Shown here: positions 9,186 through 19,382 of the stretch, piece by piece | Position numbering within the stretch: position 1 is the stretch's first letter | Layout: each line of letters begins with the position of its first letter | NCBI RefSeq assembly: GCF_034555935.1 | Contig: NZ_JAYDCJ010000003.1 | Location: 1-64,000 of the forward strand | Source: Marinobacter qingdaonensis | GTDB taxonomy: Bacteria; Pseudomonadota; Gammaproteobacteria; Pseudomonadales; Oleiphilaceae | Direction: 5' to 3' | Length of the DNA: 64,000 nucleotides | The notes under the pieces: generated by a model | What the model was told of the DNA's origin: nothing | Databases searched by the model: none | The model's input: the letters and a program-made list of their open reading frames with translations, nothing else | Program-made: the position numbers and the translations under genes

Positions 9186-9608
9186 ATGCTGTGGGTCAAG
9201 GCCTTCCACATAATTGCCATGGTGTGCTGGTTCGCCGGCATCTTCTATCTGCCGCGGCTGTTCGTCTATCACGCTGCCTGTGAGGACGAGCCCGGCCGCG
9301 AGCGTTTCAAGATCATGGAGCGCAAACTGTACCGGGGCATCACCACCCCCTCCATGGTGCTGACCCTGATCTTCGGGTTCTGGCTGATCAGCTACAACCC
9401 GGCCGTTTACGCCAGCCAGGGCTGGCTCCACGCCAAGCTGCTGCTGATCGCCCTGCTGATCGTTTATCATTTCTATTGCGGGCACCTGGTGAAGGTCTTC
9501 CGGGACGACCAGAACACCCGCAGCCATGTGTTTTACCGCTGGTTCAACGAACTGCCGGTGTTCATCCTGTTGGCGGTGGTGATCCTCGCCGTGGTTAAAC
9601 CCTTTTAA
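9186..9608 (+). CDS. hemJ: protoporphyrinogen IX oxidase HemJ
   Basis: Membrane enzyme of heme synthesis that oxidises protoporphyrinogen IX to protoporphyrin IX. The 140-residue protein has four predicted transmembrane helices and the family opening MLWVKAFHIIAMVCWFAG with a conserved histidine (H8), plus the conserved YHAAC segment. It was formerly listed as UPF0093. It starts 3 bp after the ClC gene and precedes thiD; hemL, another tetrapyrrole gene, is in the same run. Confidence 0.92.
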   Translation: MLWVKAFHIIAMVCWFAGIFYLPRLFVYHAACEDEPGRERFKIMERKLYRGITTPSMVLTLIFGFWLISYNPAVYASQGWLHAKLLLIALLIVYHFYCGHLVKVFRDDQNTRSHVFYRWFNELPVFILLAVVILAVVKPF

Positions 9609-9620
9609 GGAGTCCAAGCC

Positions 9621-10409
9621 ATCAAACGTTACACCCGACCCCAGGTACTGATTCTCTCCGGTCTGGACCCGTCCGGCGGCGCCGGCATTCAGGCCGACAT
9701 TCAGGCAGTGACCGCCCTGGGCTGCCATCCCCTGCCTGTGCTGACCTGCCTGACCGTGCAGGACACCACCAACGTCTATGGCGCCGAGCCGGTCGATGCC
9801 GAGCTGGTGCGCCGGCAACTGGCGTGCGTGGCGGCCGATGCGCCGATCCACGCCATCAAAACCGGTGCACTGGGCAACGCTGCCATCGTCGATGTGCTGG
9901 TCGATTTCCTCGGTCAGCAGCCGGGCATCCCGGTGATCACCGACCCGGTGATCAAGGCCGCCGGCGGTGGTGACCTGGCCGATGAAGAACTGATTGAGGC
10001 CATGAAGCAACGCCTGTTTCCCCTGGCCGAGATGATCACCCCGAACGGCATCGAACTGACCATGCTGGGTGATTCCCCGAACCCGGAAGAAGCTGCCCGA
10101 CGCCTGCTGGAGGGCGGCTGCAAATCGGTCCTGGCCACCGGCGGCCACGGCACCGGCGAGCACATCATCAACACCCTGTTCAATCACGCCCCCAAGCCCC
10201 TGACCTGGGAAATCGAGCGGGTTGGCGGTGAGTACCACGGCACCGGGTGCACCCTGGCGGCCGCCATTGCCGCCGGCCGCGCCGGCGGTCTGTCCCAGCG
10301 GGCGGCCATTTCCCAGGCCCAGAACTTCGTGAACCGGGCCATCCTGCACGCCCTGGACGTGGGTAAGGGCCAACCCGTGCCGGATCGTGGCATTCCGTGG
10401 GAGCACTGA
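9621..10409 (+). CDS. thiD: hydroxymethylpyrimidine / phosphomethylpyrimidine kinase, probable ATC start
   Basis: Thiamine synthesis kinase that phosphorylates HMP and HMP-phosphate. Homology begins well before the first standard start codon (GTG 9708): the in-frame codons from 9621 encode IKRYTRPQVLILSGLDPSGG, which includes the N-terminal substrate-binding motif SGLDPSGGAG. The frame is closed upstream by the hemJ stop at 9606-9608, leaving no ATG, GTG or TTG. ATC at 9621 sits 8 bases after AAGGAG, so it is the best start; a G to C change of an ancestral ATG, or a sequence error, is possible. Product 262 residues. Overlaps thiE by ATGA. Confidence 0.88.
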   Translation: MKRYTRPQVLILSGLDPSGGAGIQADIQAVTALGCHPLPVLTCLTVQDTTNVYGAEPVDAELVRRQLACVAADAPIHAIKTGALGNAAIVDVLVDFLGQQPGIPVITDPVIKAAGGGDLADEELIEAMKQRLFPLAEMITPNGIELTMLGDSPNPEEAARRLLEGGCKSVLATGGHGTGEHIINTLFNHAPKPLTWEIERVGGEYHGTGCTLAAAIAAGRAGGLSQRAAISQAQNFVNRAILHALDVGKGQPVPDRGIPWEH

Positions 10410-11065
10410 TGCACACCCTCCGGCCTGGCCTCTACGCCATCACCGACAGCAAGCTGACACCGCCGGAATCACTGATTGCCTCGGTAGAAGCCGCACTGCG
10501 TGGCGGCGCGGTTTTGGTACAATACCGCGAAAAGTCGGCCCCCATGGCCGAGCGCCTGCGCCAGGCGTCGGCGCTCCTGGGCATTTGCCGCGAGGCCGGC
10601 GTGCCCCTGCTGATCAATGACGATGTTGACCTGGCGATACGGATCGGCGCCGACGGGGTGCACCTGGGGCAGAGCGACAGCACGGCCACGGACGCGCGGC
10701 AGCGGCTGGGCGAACAGGCGATCATTGGCATCACCTGTCACGCCGAGCTGGACCTGGCCCGGGCGGCCCGGGATGCCGGTGCCGACTACCTGGCCTTTGG
10801 CCGGTTCTACACCTCCGGCACCAAACCGGGCGCGCCGGCGGCCAGCCCGGAAGTACTGACCCAGGCCAAGCAGTTCCAGCGCCCGATCACCGCCATCGGC
10901 GGCATTACCGTCGACAATGGCGAGCCCCTGATTCGCGCCGGCGCCGACCTGCTGGCCGTGGTGGGCGGACTTTTCGGTGGCAGCCCGGCCGAGATTGAAC
11001 AGCGCGCCCAGGCGTTTGCCCGCCTGTTCGAGCGGCACCATCCACTTTTTTCACTTTCCAGTTAA
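10409..11065 (+). CDS. thiE: thiamine-phosphate synthase
   Basis: Joins HMP-pyrophosphate and thiazole phosphate to give thiamine monophosphate. The 218-residue TIM-barrel protein shows the family blocks LINDDVDLA, GVHLGQSD, and FGRFYTSGTKPGAP. The ATG at 10409 overlaps the thiD stop (TGATG) and is preferred over an upstream in-frame GTG at 10397. No TPP riboswitch was seen ahead of thiD or thiE. hemL follows after 15 bp. Confidence 0.95.
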   Translation: MHTLRPGLYAITDSKLTPPESLIASVEAALRGGAVLVQYREKSAPMAERLRQASALLGICREAGVPLLINDDVDLAIRIGADGVHLGQSDSTATDARQRLGEQAIIGITCHAELDLARAARDAGADYLAFGRFYTSGTKPGAPAASPEVLTQAKQFQRPITAIGGITVDNGEPLIRAGADLLAVVGGLFGGSPAEIEQRAQAFARLFERHHPLFSLSS

Positions 11066-11080
11066 CAGGACCGCAGACTC

Positions 11081-12361
11081 ATGAACCATTCCCAAACCCT
11101 GTTTGAAGAAGCCCAGAAATACATTCCCGGCGGGGTCAACTCTCCGGTCCGGGCGTTCCGCGGGGTTGGCGGCACGCCGGTGTTCTTCAAGCACGCCGAA
11201 GGCGCCTACCTGTTCGACGAGGACGACCGTCGCTACATCGACTTCATCGGCTCCTGGGGCCCCATGATCCTCGGCCACTCGGACCCGCGCATCAAACAGG
11301 CCCTGCATGCCCAGATCGACCTGGGTATTGGCTATGGCGCGCCTACCTCCATCGAAACCGACATGGCCCGCAAGGTCTGCGAACTGGTACCCTCCATTGA
11401 CCTGGTGCGGATGGTGAACTCCGGCACCGAGGCCACCATGAGCACCATCCGACTCGCCCGGGGCTACACCGGCCGCGACAAGATCGTGAAATTCGAAGGC
11501 TGCTACCATGGCCACGTGGACTCCCTGCTGGTCAAGGCCGGCTCCGGTGCACTGACCTTGGGCGTGCCCAACTCCCCGGGCATTCCCGCCAGCCTGGCCG
11601 AACACACGCTGACCCTGAACTTCAACGACATCGACAGCGTGCGCGAGACCTTCGCCAAGATGGGCGACGAGATTGCCGCCATCATCGTTGAGCCGGTGGC
11701 CGGCAACATGAACTGCATTCCGCCGGTACCCGGCTTCCTGGAAGGTCTGCGCGAGGTGTGTGACGAGCACGGCACGGTGCTGATCTTCGACGAGGTCATG
11801 ACCGGTTTCCGGGTGTCCCTGGGTGGCGCCCAGGGACACTACGGCGTCACCCCCGACCTGACCGCGCTGGGCAAGGTGATTGGCGGCGGCCTGCCGGTCG
11901 GCGCCTTCGGCGGCAAGCGTGAGATCATGGAGCACATCTCGCCCCTGGGCCCGGTGTACCAGGCCGGCACCCTGAGTGGTAACCCGCTCGCCATGTGCGC
12001 GGGCCTGACCACCCTAAACGCCATCTCCGAACCCGGCTTCCATGACCGGCTGACCGAGAAGACCAACGCCGTGCGCGATGGTTTCAAGGCGGCCGCCGAT
12101 GCCGCGGGCATCCCACTCACCGTGCAGAGCGCCGGCGCCATGTTCGGTTTTTTCTTCACCGAGGAACCCTCGGTCACCCGGTTCGACCAGGTGATGGGGT
12201 GTGACGTTGAGCGCTTCAAGAAGTTCTTCCAGGGCATGCTCAAGGAAGGGGTCTACCTGGCGCCGTCCGCCTTTGAGGCCGGCTTCACCACCGCGGCGCT
12301 GAGCCAGGCCGACATCGACCACACCGTGGCGGCTGCGCACAAGGTCATGGCCACCCTGTAA
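11081..12361 (+). CDS. hemL: glutamate-1-semialdehyde 2,1-aminomutase
   Basis: PLP enzyme that converts glutamate-1-semialdehyde to 5-aminolevulinate, the C5 route to heme. The 426-residue protein contains the class III aminotransferase blocks: [12 protein letters not shown] near the N terminus, FDEVMTGFR (PLP-binding Asp) and the Schiff-base lysine K265 in [11 protein letters not shown]. Length is typical. It closes the hemJ–thiD–thiE–hemL run; thiE–hemL adjacency is common in Pseudomonas and relatives. Confidence 0.97.
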   Translation: MNHSQTLFEEAQKYIPGGVNSPVRAFRGVGGTPVFFKHAEGAYLFDEDDRRYIDFIGSWGPMILGHSDPRIKQALHAQIDLGIGYGAPTSIETDMARKVCELVPSIDLVRMVNSGTEATMSTIRLARGYTGRDKIVKFEGCYHGHVDSLLVKAGSGALTLGVPNSPGIPASLAEHTLTLNFNDIDSVRETFAKMGDEIAAIIVEPVAGNMNCIPPVPGFLEGLREVCDEHGTVLIFDEVMTGFRVSLGGAQGHYGVTPDLTALGKVIGGGLPVGAFGGKREIMEHISPLGPVYQAGTLSGNPLAMCAGLTTLNAISEPGFHDRLTEKTNAVRDGFKAAADAAGIPLTVQSAGAMFGFFFTEEPSVTRFDQVMGCDVERFKKFFQGMLKEGVYLAPSAFEAGFTTAALSQADIDHTVAAAHKVMATL

Positions 12362-12375
12362 CCGCCCCCGCGCAT

Positions 12376-12415
12376 TGGCCCTCCCTGACCTGTCCCCGGC
12401 GGTCAGGAAGGGCCA
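12376..12415 (+). terminator. stem-loop after hemL
   Basis: A 15 bp stem with one mismatch (TGGCCCTCCCTGACC / GGTCAGGAAGGGCCA) and a 10-base loop, beginning 15 bp after the hemL stop. There is no T-run behind it, so it may protect the 3' end or pause polymerase instead of terminating alone. Confidence 0.5.
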
Positions 12416-12466
12416 GACCCGTGACCGGCGTCACATCCCGACGCCAAACCCGCCCGAATGCCCCTG

Positions 12467-12503
12467 CCGGACATTGACTTGCGCCCGAATTCGGTCAAAT
12501 TAT
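12467..12503 (+). promoter_or_regulatory. lipase promoter region, sigma-54-like and sigma-70-like elements
   Basis: Two overlapping readings. Sigma-54: GG (12469-12470), 10 bases, then TTGC (GC at 12481-12482), i.e. the exact -24/-12 spacing but a weak -24 box (CCGGAC). Sigma-70: TTGACT (12474-12479), 18 bp, AATTAT (12498-12503). Both would give a leader of about 190 bases before the lipase ATG. A GTGAC-N4-GTCAC palindrome lies upstream at 12421-12433. Confidence 0.45.
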
Positions 12504-12542
12504 GACCGCATCTCGCAGGAGATGCTCTGACGGCACCAATCT

Positions 12543-13609
<1,067 letters not shown>

Positions 13610-13775
13610 TCCCCCATACCGCCGGGTCGTCCTCCGACCCGGCGCTCAACCTGACCGCACTGTTACGTTTGCTTAACAGTCCTACCGATTCCTCAGATGT
13701 GTCGCTAAAGTAAAAAGAAGAATCGGCACTCATTTTTTGCCGATCAATTTCTTTGGACGGACTGAGGAGGTGTTT

Positions 13776-14684
13776 ATGCATCGGTCAATCAAATTCCTGG
13801 GTGTTTCGGCTCTGGCGGCGGGTATTGCGGCGTGTGGAGGGGGTGGCAGCAGTTCCGGCGAGACTGGCACTGTGTCATTTGGCGTCACAGACGCTCCGGC
13901 CACAGACTTCAGCAACGTTACCGTCGCCTTCACCGAACTCCGGCTGAAGCCGGCCGACGGTGACTGGATCAGCTTCCCCCTAGAAGGCTTCGCCAGCCAG
14001 AACCTGCTCGAGCTTCAGGGTGGCATCAGCGCTCCGCTCATCACCGACGAGGAAGTACCGGCCGGGACCTACACTGAACTCCGGCTGATCGTCGATACTG
14101 ACAACTCCTTCGTGAAACTCGAATCCAGTGGTGACAGCACCTACACCCTCGCCGTACCTTCTGGCGAGCAGAGCGGCCTGAAACTCAAAGGCGAGTTTGT
14201 CGTTGCGGCGGACACCAGCACCGATTTCACCGTCGACTTTGACGTGCACAAGTCCATTGTCGACCCTCAGGGCGGTTCCCTGGCGGACTACCTGCTCAAA
14301 CCAAGCATGCGTCTGGTCAACAACCTTGAGGTTGGTAGCATCACCGGCCTGGTGGACTACGCAACTATCAACTCCAGCAATGCCTGCGACTACGAAGGCT
14401 CCGCTTACATCTTTGCCGGTGCCGATGTTGAGCCGAGCGACCTGAACGTGAATAACGAGAATGGCAACCCGCTGCTGGTTATCCCGGTATCTCTCGACAA
14501 CGAAAGCAGTCTGTACAAATACACCGCTGGTTTCCTGCCCGCAGGTGAGCAGTACACCGTCAGCTACAGCTGTCAGCAGGACGATAACGGCCAAGATGAC
14601 AACATCGAATTCTTTGGCAACCAAAACGTAACAGTCACGGCCGGAGAAACTACCCAGGCCCAGACTATTCCGCTGACCCAATAA
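13776..14684 (+). CDS. DUF4382 domain lipoprotein
   Basis: Function unknown. The 302-residue precursor has a lipoprotein signal with the lipid-accepting C20 (GIAAC) followed by a Gly/Ser linker. A DUF4382 domain follows (about 30-180: GTVSFGVTDAPA, VTVAFTELRLKP), a beta-rich fold seen in envelope proteins. The C-terminal part (about 190-302) resembles a carboxypeptidase-regulatory-like beta domain. Start at 13776 is set by GAGGAGG eight bases upstream; an in-frame ATG at 13737 lacks a ribosome site. It is single, between the lipase and a strong terminator. Confidence 0.8.
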   Translation: MHRSIKFLGVSALAAGIAACGGGGSSSGETGTVSFGVTDAPATDFSNVTVAFTELRLKPADGDWISFPLEGFASQNLLELQGGISAPLITDEEVPAGTYTELRLIVDTDNSFVKLESSGDSTYTLAVPSGEQSGLKLKGEFVVAADTSTDFTVDFDVHKSIVDPQGGSLADYLLKPSMRLVNNLEVGSITGLVDYATINSSNACDYEGSAYIFAGADVEPSDLNVNNENGNPLLVIPVSLDNESSLYKYTAGFLPAGEQYTVSYSCQQDDNGQDDNIEFFGNQNVTVTAGETTQAQTIPLTQ

Positions 14685-14705
14685 AACCAGTCTTCGGATA
14701 GAAAC

Positions 14706-14737
14706 AAAAAACCCCGCTTTCAAGCGGGGTTTTTTTG
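14706..14737 (+). terminator. terminator of the DUF4382 gene
   Basis: CCCCGCTT (14712-14719), loop tc, AAGCGGGG (14722-14729), then eight T. The A-run before it makes it usable from the minus strand too, where the lpoP-like gene ends at 14757. Confidence 0.92.
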
Positions 14738-14756
14738 TTATCGGCACTTTCAAAAT

Positions 14757-15335
14757 TCAGAGGTTGGCAGCCCTGGCCTCCGCCTGATCCGCGCCGGCGA
14801 CATTGCCCCGGGCCCGACGAATGTCCGCCAGCAGCAACCAGCCAGCCCGTTGCATGCGAGTGTCGCTCCCGGCCAGCGACAGCCCCTTGAGGGTGAACTG
14901 CTCCGCCGTCCCCAACTGGTTACTGGCCACGTAGGCCTCCGACAGCTTGAAGTACACTTCCGCCGAACGCGGCGCAATGCGCTGGGCCCGCTCCAGACGG
15001 GCGATGGCGGCCGAGGCATTGCCCTGGGCCAGCAGGCTCTCAGCCTCACGGACCAGGCTCATGGCGGCGGGCGACAGGCGCTCGCCGGCGTCCTGGTAGC
15101 TGGGTGAACTGCTGCGCGGGCTTGGCTCCGCAGGTTCCGATACCTGGGGCTGCTCGCTTTTGCGCCAGACCCGGGGCTGTTCCTGCTCCTGCCCGGTACT
15201 GGTGCGCGGCGGCTCCGGCGCCTTGGGCGTGCCACCGGCAGGCACGTAGATGGATTCACCCGGCTGCGAGGCACAACCGGCCAGGGTGAGAAGCGCCGAT
15301 ACGGTACCGGCGCAGATCAACGATCGCGTTTTCAT
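14757..15335 (-). CDS. lpoP: TPR lipoprotein, LpoP-like activator of PBP1B
   Basis: Outer-membrane lipoprotein of 192 residues with lipobox LAGC (C21), a Pro/Gln-rich disordered stretch (about 28-75) and TPR-type helices (about 80-190, including VYFKLSEAYVASNQLG). It lies directly downstream of the PBP1B gene and overlaps its stop by ATGA. In P. aeruginosa a TPR lipoprotein with this size and position, LpoP, activates PBP1B in place of enterobacterial LpoB. Assignment rests on fold, lipobox and adjacency. Confidence 0.75.
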   Translation of the reverse strand: MKTRSLICAGTVSALLTLAGCASQPGESIYVPAGGTPKAPEPPRTSTGQEQEQPRVWRKSEQPQVSEPAEPSPRSSSPSYQDAGERLSPAAMSLVREAESLLAQGNASAAIARLERAQRIAPRSAEVYFKLSEAYVASNQLGTAEQFTLKGLSLAGSDTRMQRAGWLLLADIRRARGNVAGADQAEARAANL

Positions 15336-17662
15336 TCGAACAATCCTTTAAACCAACCTTGGACCCGACGCTGCAGGTTACCAGAACAGGACACGGTCTG
15401 AGTGGGTTCGCTGCCGGAAATCAGTGGCACCAAGCGGGCCTGATCACAGTGTTCCTGGGTCAGGGCCTGCCGCTCGCTGTTGACCCAGCGGTACTGGACG
15501 CCGTCCGGCACCACCGGCGAAAAGCTGTGCTGGGGCACCTGCGCCATGAATCGGGACCACACCGGCAGGGCGCCGCTGGCGCCGGTCAGGGTGGTCGGGC
15601 CATTGTCGTCGCGGCCGACCCAGGCCACCGCCAGCAGGTCGCCGCTGAAACCGGCGAACCAGGAGTCCCGGCCGTCATCGGTGGTGCCGGTCTTGCCGGC
15701 CAGGGTCAGCTTCTCCGGCACCGAGTAGTAGGCGGAACGGCCGGTGCCCTCGCGCATGGTCTCCTGCATGGCGTATTGCACCAGATGCACCGCCGCCGGG
15801 TCCGCCACCTGGTCCACTTCCAGGCTGTAGCGGGAGAGGGCCTCGCCACCGGCGTCAGTCACCTCGCGGATGGTGCGCAGGGGCGTGTTGAAGCCGGAGG
15901 TGGCCAGGCCCTGGTACATCTGCGCCACGGTGACCGGGCTCATGGACACCGACCCGAGCAGCATGGACGGGTACTCGGAGATGCTGGAAGACACCCCGAA
16001 CTCCTGCAGGGTCTCTTTCACCACGCCGACGCCCACGTCCAGACCAACCCGCACCGCCGGCAGGTTGTAGGAATTGGACAGAGCCTTGTGCAGCGGGACC
16101 TCGCCACGTTCCTCCTCGTCATAGTTCTTGGGCTGCCAGCGTCGGCCATCGTCGAATTCCAGGGTGAACGACTTGTCCAGCACCGGGGTGACCAGGGTGT
16201 AGCGGTCGGGCTGCTCGAGGGCCGACAGGTAGATGAACGGCTTGATCAGCGAGCCGATCGGCCGGTTGGCGTCCACCGCCCGGTTGAAGCCGGCGTACTG
16301 GGGGTCGCGGCCGCCGACCAGCGCCAATACCTCGCCGCTGTCCTTGGCGGTCACCACCAGGGCCGCCTCCAGGGCCTTGCGGGTTTCGCCGCTGGCCAGC
16401 CGGCCCAGGGTGTCGGACACCGCAAACTCCGCGGCGTACTGGATGGCCGGATTCAGGGTGGTGAAAATGCGCAGCCCCTCACTGCGCAGGTCTTCCTCCC
16501 GGTAGTCCCGGGACAGGTGCCGGCGTACCAGGTCGATGTAGGCCGGGTACCGGTTCTCGGAATAGGACGGCTTGACGCTCACCCCAAGCGGCATGCCCCG
16601 GGCGTTGGCGGCGCGCACCGAGTCGATCAGGCCCGCTTCCTCCATTTCCGAGATCACCAGGTTCCGGCGTTCGGTGGCCCGATCCGGATGCCGGCGCGGG
16701 TTGTAGTAGCTGGGGCCCTTCACCATGGCCACCAGCAGGGCAATCTGGTGCACCTGCAGGTCCTTCAGGGACTCACCGAAATAGAACTGGCTGGCCAGAC
16801 CAAAGCCATTGATGCTGCGGGTGCCGGCCTGCCCCAGGTACACCTCGTTGAGGTAGGTCTCGAGGATGTCGCCCTTTTCGTAATGCAGTTCCAGCAGGAT
16901 CGACATCAGGGCCTCATTGCCCTTGCGCAGCAGGGTCTGGTCCCGGGTCAGGAAGAAGTTCTTGACCAGCTGCTGGGTCAGGGTGCTGCCGCCCTGAACG
17001 ATCTGGCCCGCCTGGATGTTGGCGAGCATGGCCCGGGCAATGGACAGGGGCGCGATGCCAAAGTGGTCGTAGAAGTTGCGGTCCTCAACGGCCATCAGGG
17101 TGGTCGGCAACAGCGCCGGCACGTCTTCCAGCTGCACCAGGATGCGGTCTTCCTTGTGGGACGGGTAGATGCCGCCAATCTGCGCCGGTTCCAGGCGGAC
17201 AATGGGCGAGGACTCGCCGCTCAGGACCGAGAAGTCCTGCACCTTGTCGCCGTAGATGTTCAGCGCCAGCCGGCGCCGTGGCTCCTCGCCATCGGGGAAC
17301 GGGAAACCGCGGGTGCTGATGACAAAATGGCCGCCACTGCGCCGGTACGTGCCGGCCCGGCTGCCGTCGCCCTTGCGGAAACCGGCCAGCTGCAGCTCCC
17401 GTTCGAGCGCACCGGAGCTGATGCCGGCACCGTCGTACAGTTCCAGGGGCCGGGCGTAGACACGGGACGGCACTTCAAACCGGCGGCCTTCAAAGCGGGA
17501 GGTGATCACCGCGTCCAGGTAGACCGTCCAGCCCGCCAGCAACACCAGGCCAATGGCGCCAAAACGGAACAGGAAACGCCAGAACCAGGGCCGCTGCGCC
17601 CGTCGATTGGGTTTGCGGGGCGATTTTCTCTTGGATTTGGAGGAGGAGTTCGATTTTTTCAT
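15332..17662 (-). CDS. mrcB: penicillin-binding protein 1B
   Basis: Bifunctional class A PBP that polymerises and cross-links peptidoglycan. The 776-residue protein has a basic cytoplasmic tail (1-25), one transmembrane segment (about 29-50), a UB2H domain (about 68-150), a GT51 glycosyltransferase with catalytic E193 in VEDRNFYDHFG and GGSTLTQQLVKN (224-235), and a transpeptidase with S471-xx-K474 (GSLIKPF), SYN (531-533) and KTGT. The UB2H domain is the docking site for Lpo activators, in line with the overlapping lpoP-like gene. Length is usual for PBP1B. Confidence 0.97.
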   Translation of the reverse strand: MKKSNSSSKSKRKSPRKPNRRAQRPWFWRFLFRFGAIGLVLLAGWTVYLDAVITSRFEGRRFEVPSRVYARPLELYDGAGISSGALERELQLAGFRKGDGSRAGTYRRSGGHFVISTRGFPFPDGEEPRRRLALNIYGDKVQDFSVLSGESSPIVRLEPAQIGGIYPSHKEDRILVQLEDVPALLPTTLMAVEDRNFYDHFGIAPLSIARAMLANIQAGQIVQGGSTLTQQLVKNFFLTRDQTLLRKGNEALMSILLELHYEKGDILETYLNEVYLGQAGTRSINGFGLASQFYFGESLKDLQVHQIALLVAMVKGPSYYNPRRHPDRATERRNLVISEMEEAGLIDSVRAANARGMPLGVSVKPSYSENRYPAYIDLVRRHLSRDYREEDLRSEGLRIFTTLNPAIQYAAEFAVSDTLGRLASGETRKALEAALVVTAKDSGEVLALVGGRDPQYAGFNRAVDANRPIGSLIKPFIYLSALEQPDRYTLVTPVLDKSFTLEFDDGRRWQPKNYDEEERGEVPLHKALSNSYNLPAVRVGLDVGVGVVKETLQEFGVSSSISEYPSMLLGSVSMSPVTVAQMYQGLATSGFNTPLRTIREVTDAGGEALSRYSLEVDQVADPAAVHLVQYAMQETMREGTGRSAYYSVPEKLTLAGKTGTTDDGRDSWFAGFSGDLLAVAWVGRDDNGPTTLTGASGALPVWSRFMAQVPQHSFSPVVPDGVQYRWVNSERQALTQEHCDQARLVPLISGSEPTQTVSCSGNLQRRVQGWFKGLFE

Positions 17663-17782
17663 GGCCGGATTATAACGAAGGCCAGCGCTACAGCGGCAGG
17701 TCGGGTATGTGTTATTTCTGTAATCTGACGGCTATGATAGGGCCGTAAAAACAAGAGGTTCAGGGAACGTGAGGAGCATAAT

Positions 17783-19360
17783 GTGAGTGAGACATCCCCA
17801 GATACACTGGTTCGGGCACTGCAGAACCCGGCGCTGTACGAGCACCCGGTTGATGAATTCAAGGTCATTGAGACTCACATTTCCCAGGTCATCCTGACCG
17901 GCGACTACGCCTACAAGATCAAGAAGCCGATGGATTTCGGCTTTCTGGACTTCTCCACCCTGGAGCGTCGCAAGCGCTTCTGCGAGGAAGAGGTTCGCCT
18001 GAACCGGCGCCTGGCCGAGCCCCTGTATCTGGACGTGCTGCCCATCACCGGCAACCCGGAGTCGCCGCAGATCGGCGGCGCGGGTGAGGCGTTCGAGTAC
18101 CTGATCAAGATGCGCCAGTTCCCCCAGGACCAGCTGTTCGATCGCCTGCAGGAGCAGGGTGAGCTGGCGCCCGAACTGCTCACCGACCTGGCCCGCCAGG
18201 TGGCGGACTTCCACGACCGGTTGCCGCCAGTGGCGGACGACAAGCCCCTGGGCACCCCGGAGGCGGTCTTTGCCGCCATGCAGGAAAACTTTGACCAGAT
18301 CCGCCCGATGGTTGACGACGCCGGCCTGCTGGCGCAGCTCGACAACCTGGAAGCCTGGACCGAAACCACCTTCCAGCGCCACCGCGACCTGGTGGCCCGG
18401 CGCCGGGCCAACGGCCTGGTGCGGGAGTGCCATGGTGACCTGCACCTGGCCAACATCACCCGGTACGACGGCGACGTGACGGTCTTCGACTGCATCGAAT
18501 TCAACGAACCCTTCCGCTGGATCGATGTCATCAACGACCTCGCCTTCCTGCTGATGGACCTGGAATCCCGGGGCGAGCACGGCTTGGCCAATCTGGTGCT
18601 GAATACCTACCTGGAATACCGGGGCGATTTTGAGGCCCTGCCGCTGCTGCCCCTGTACAAGGCGTACCGGGCCATGGTGCGCGCCAAGATCGCACTCTTC
18701 ACCCTGGGCAACCCGAGCCTGAACGAGCAGGAAAAAGCCGAGCTGATGCAGCGATACCGGGCCTACGCCCAGCTGGCGGAAGATTACAGCAGCATCCCGA
18801 CGCCGTACCTGCTGGCCACCACCGGCCTGTCCGCCAGCGGCAAGTCCTGTGTGAGCGCCGCCATGGCCAGTGAACTGGGCCTGATCCGGCTGCGCTCCGA
18901 CGTCGAGCGCAAGCGCTTGCATGGCCTCACGCCCCTGGCCGACAGCAAGTCCACGGTGGGCGGCAAACTGTACACCCCGGAAGCCAACGAACGCACCTAT
19001 CAGCGCCTGGCGGACGTTGCCGGCGCCCTGTTGTCGGCGGGCTTGCCGGTCATTGTCGACGCGGCCTGTCTGAAGGAAGCGGAACGCTGCCTGTTCGCCG
19101 GCGTGGCCGAGGACCAGGGCGTGCCCTTTGCCCTGCTGCACTGCGACGCGCCGGAAGAGCTGCGCCGGGCGTGGATCCGCAAGCGCAGCAACGACGCCTC
19201 GGAAGCCACCGAAGCCCTGCTGGACCAGCAGCAGAGCTGGTACGAGCCGCTAACGGTGGAGGAGCGCAGCCACACTATCCATCTGCAGACGGATCAGGAG
19301 CACGTGGCCGAGGCCGTGGCCGATCGCATCCGCCAGCATTTCGGCATCGAGCCGCGCTGA
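17783..19360 (+). CDS. fusion of aminoglycoside-phosphotransferase-like and P-loop kinase domains
   Basis: Substrate unknown. The 525-residue protein has an N-terminal APH-like kinase fold (about 25-330) with the catalytic motif CHGDLHLANI (D219, N224) and the metal-binding aspartate D236 in DCIEF. The C-terminal domain (about 340-525) has Walker A GLSASGKS (348-355), like zeta-toxin or gluconate-kinase types. The GTG start at 17783 follows GAGGAG at good spacing. Similar two-domain proteins are widespread in bacteria and are not known resistance genes. It is divergent from mrcB; the Rieske gene follows after 22 bp. Confidence 0.82.
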   Translation: MSETSPDTLVRALQNPALYEHPVDEFKVIETHISQVILTGDYAYKIKKPMDFGFLDFSTLERRKRFCEEEVRLNRRLAEPLYLDVLPITGNPESPQIGGAGEAFEYLIKMRQFPQDQLFDRLQEQGELAPELLTDLARQVADFHDRLPPVADDKPLGTPEAVFAAMQENFDQIRPMVDDAGLLAQLDNLEAWTETTFQRHRDLVARRRANGLVRECHGDLHLANITRYDGDVTVFDCIEFNEPFRWIDVINDLAFLLMDLESRGEHGLANLVLNTYLEYRGDFEALPLLPLYKAYRAMVRAKIALFTLGNPSLNEQEKAELMQRYRAYAQLAEDYSSIPTPYLLATTGLSASGKSCVSAAMASELGLIRLRSDVERKRLHGLTPLADSKSTVGGKLYTPEANERTYQRLADVAGALLSAGLPVIVDAACLKEAERCLFAGVAEDQGVPFALLHCDAPEELRRAWIRKRSNDASEATEALLDQQQSWYEPLTVEERSHTIHLQTDQEHVAEAVADRIRQHFGIEPR

Positions 19361-19382
19361 TCGGGTACTGCCAGGTGTCGCT

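Noticed and set aside
13660..13679. Inverted repeat CTGTTA-N8-TAACAG upstream of the DUF4382 gene
   Set aside because: The spacing does not fit a LexA box (CTGT-N8-ACAG), and no other known operator fits. It may be chance; a single copy is too little to call a regulator site.
17663..17680. TATAAT on the minus strand only 6 bp from the mrcB ATG, suggesting a leaderless transcript
   Set aside because: There is no -35 at 16-18 bp, and position next to the start is likely chance.
15359..17728. Very long open frame on the plus strand opposite mrcB; similar long frames opposite spoT (54905-57073), cbrA and the Ig-like gene
   Set aside because: They are antisense to genes with full family motifs and are rich in His, Gln, Gly and Arg, as expected when a high-GC gene is read backward. 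No ribosome site or family motif was seen.
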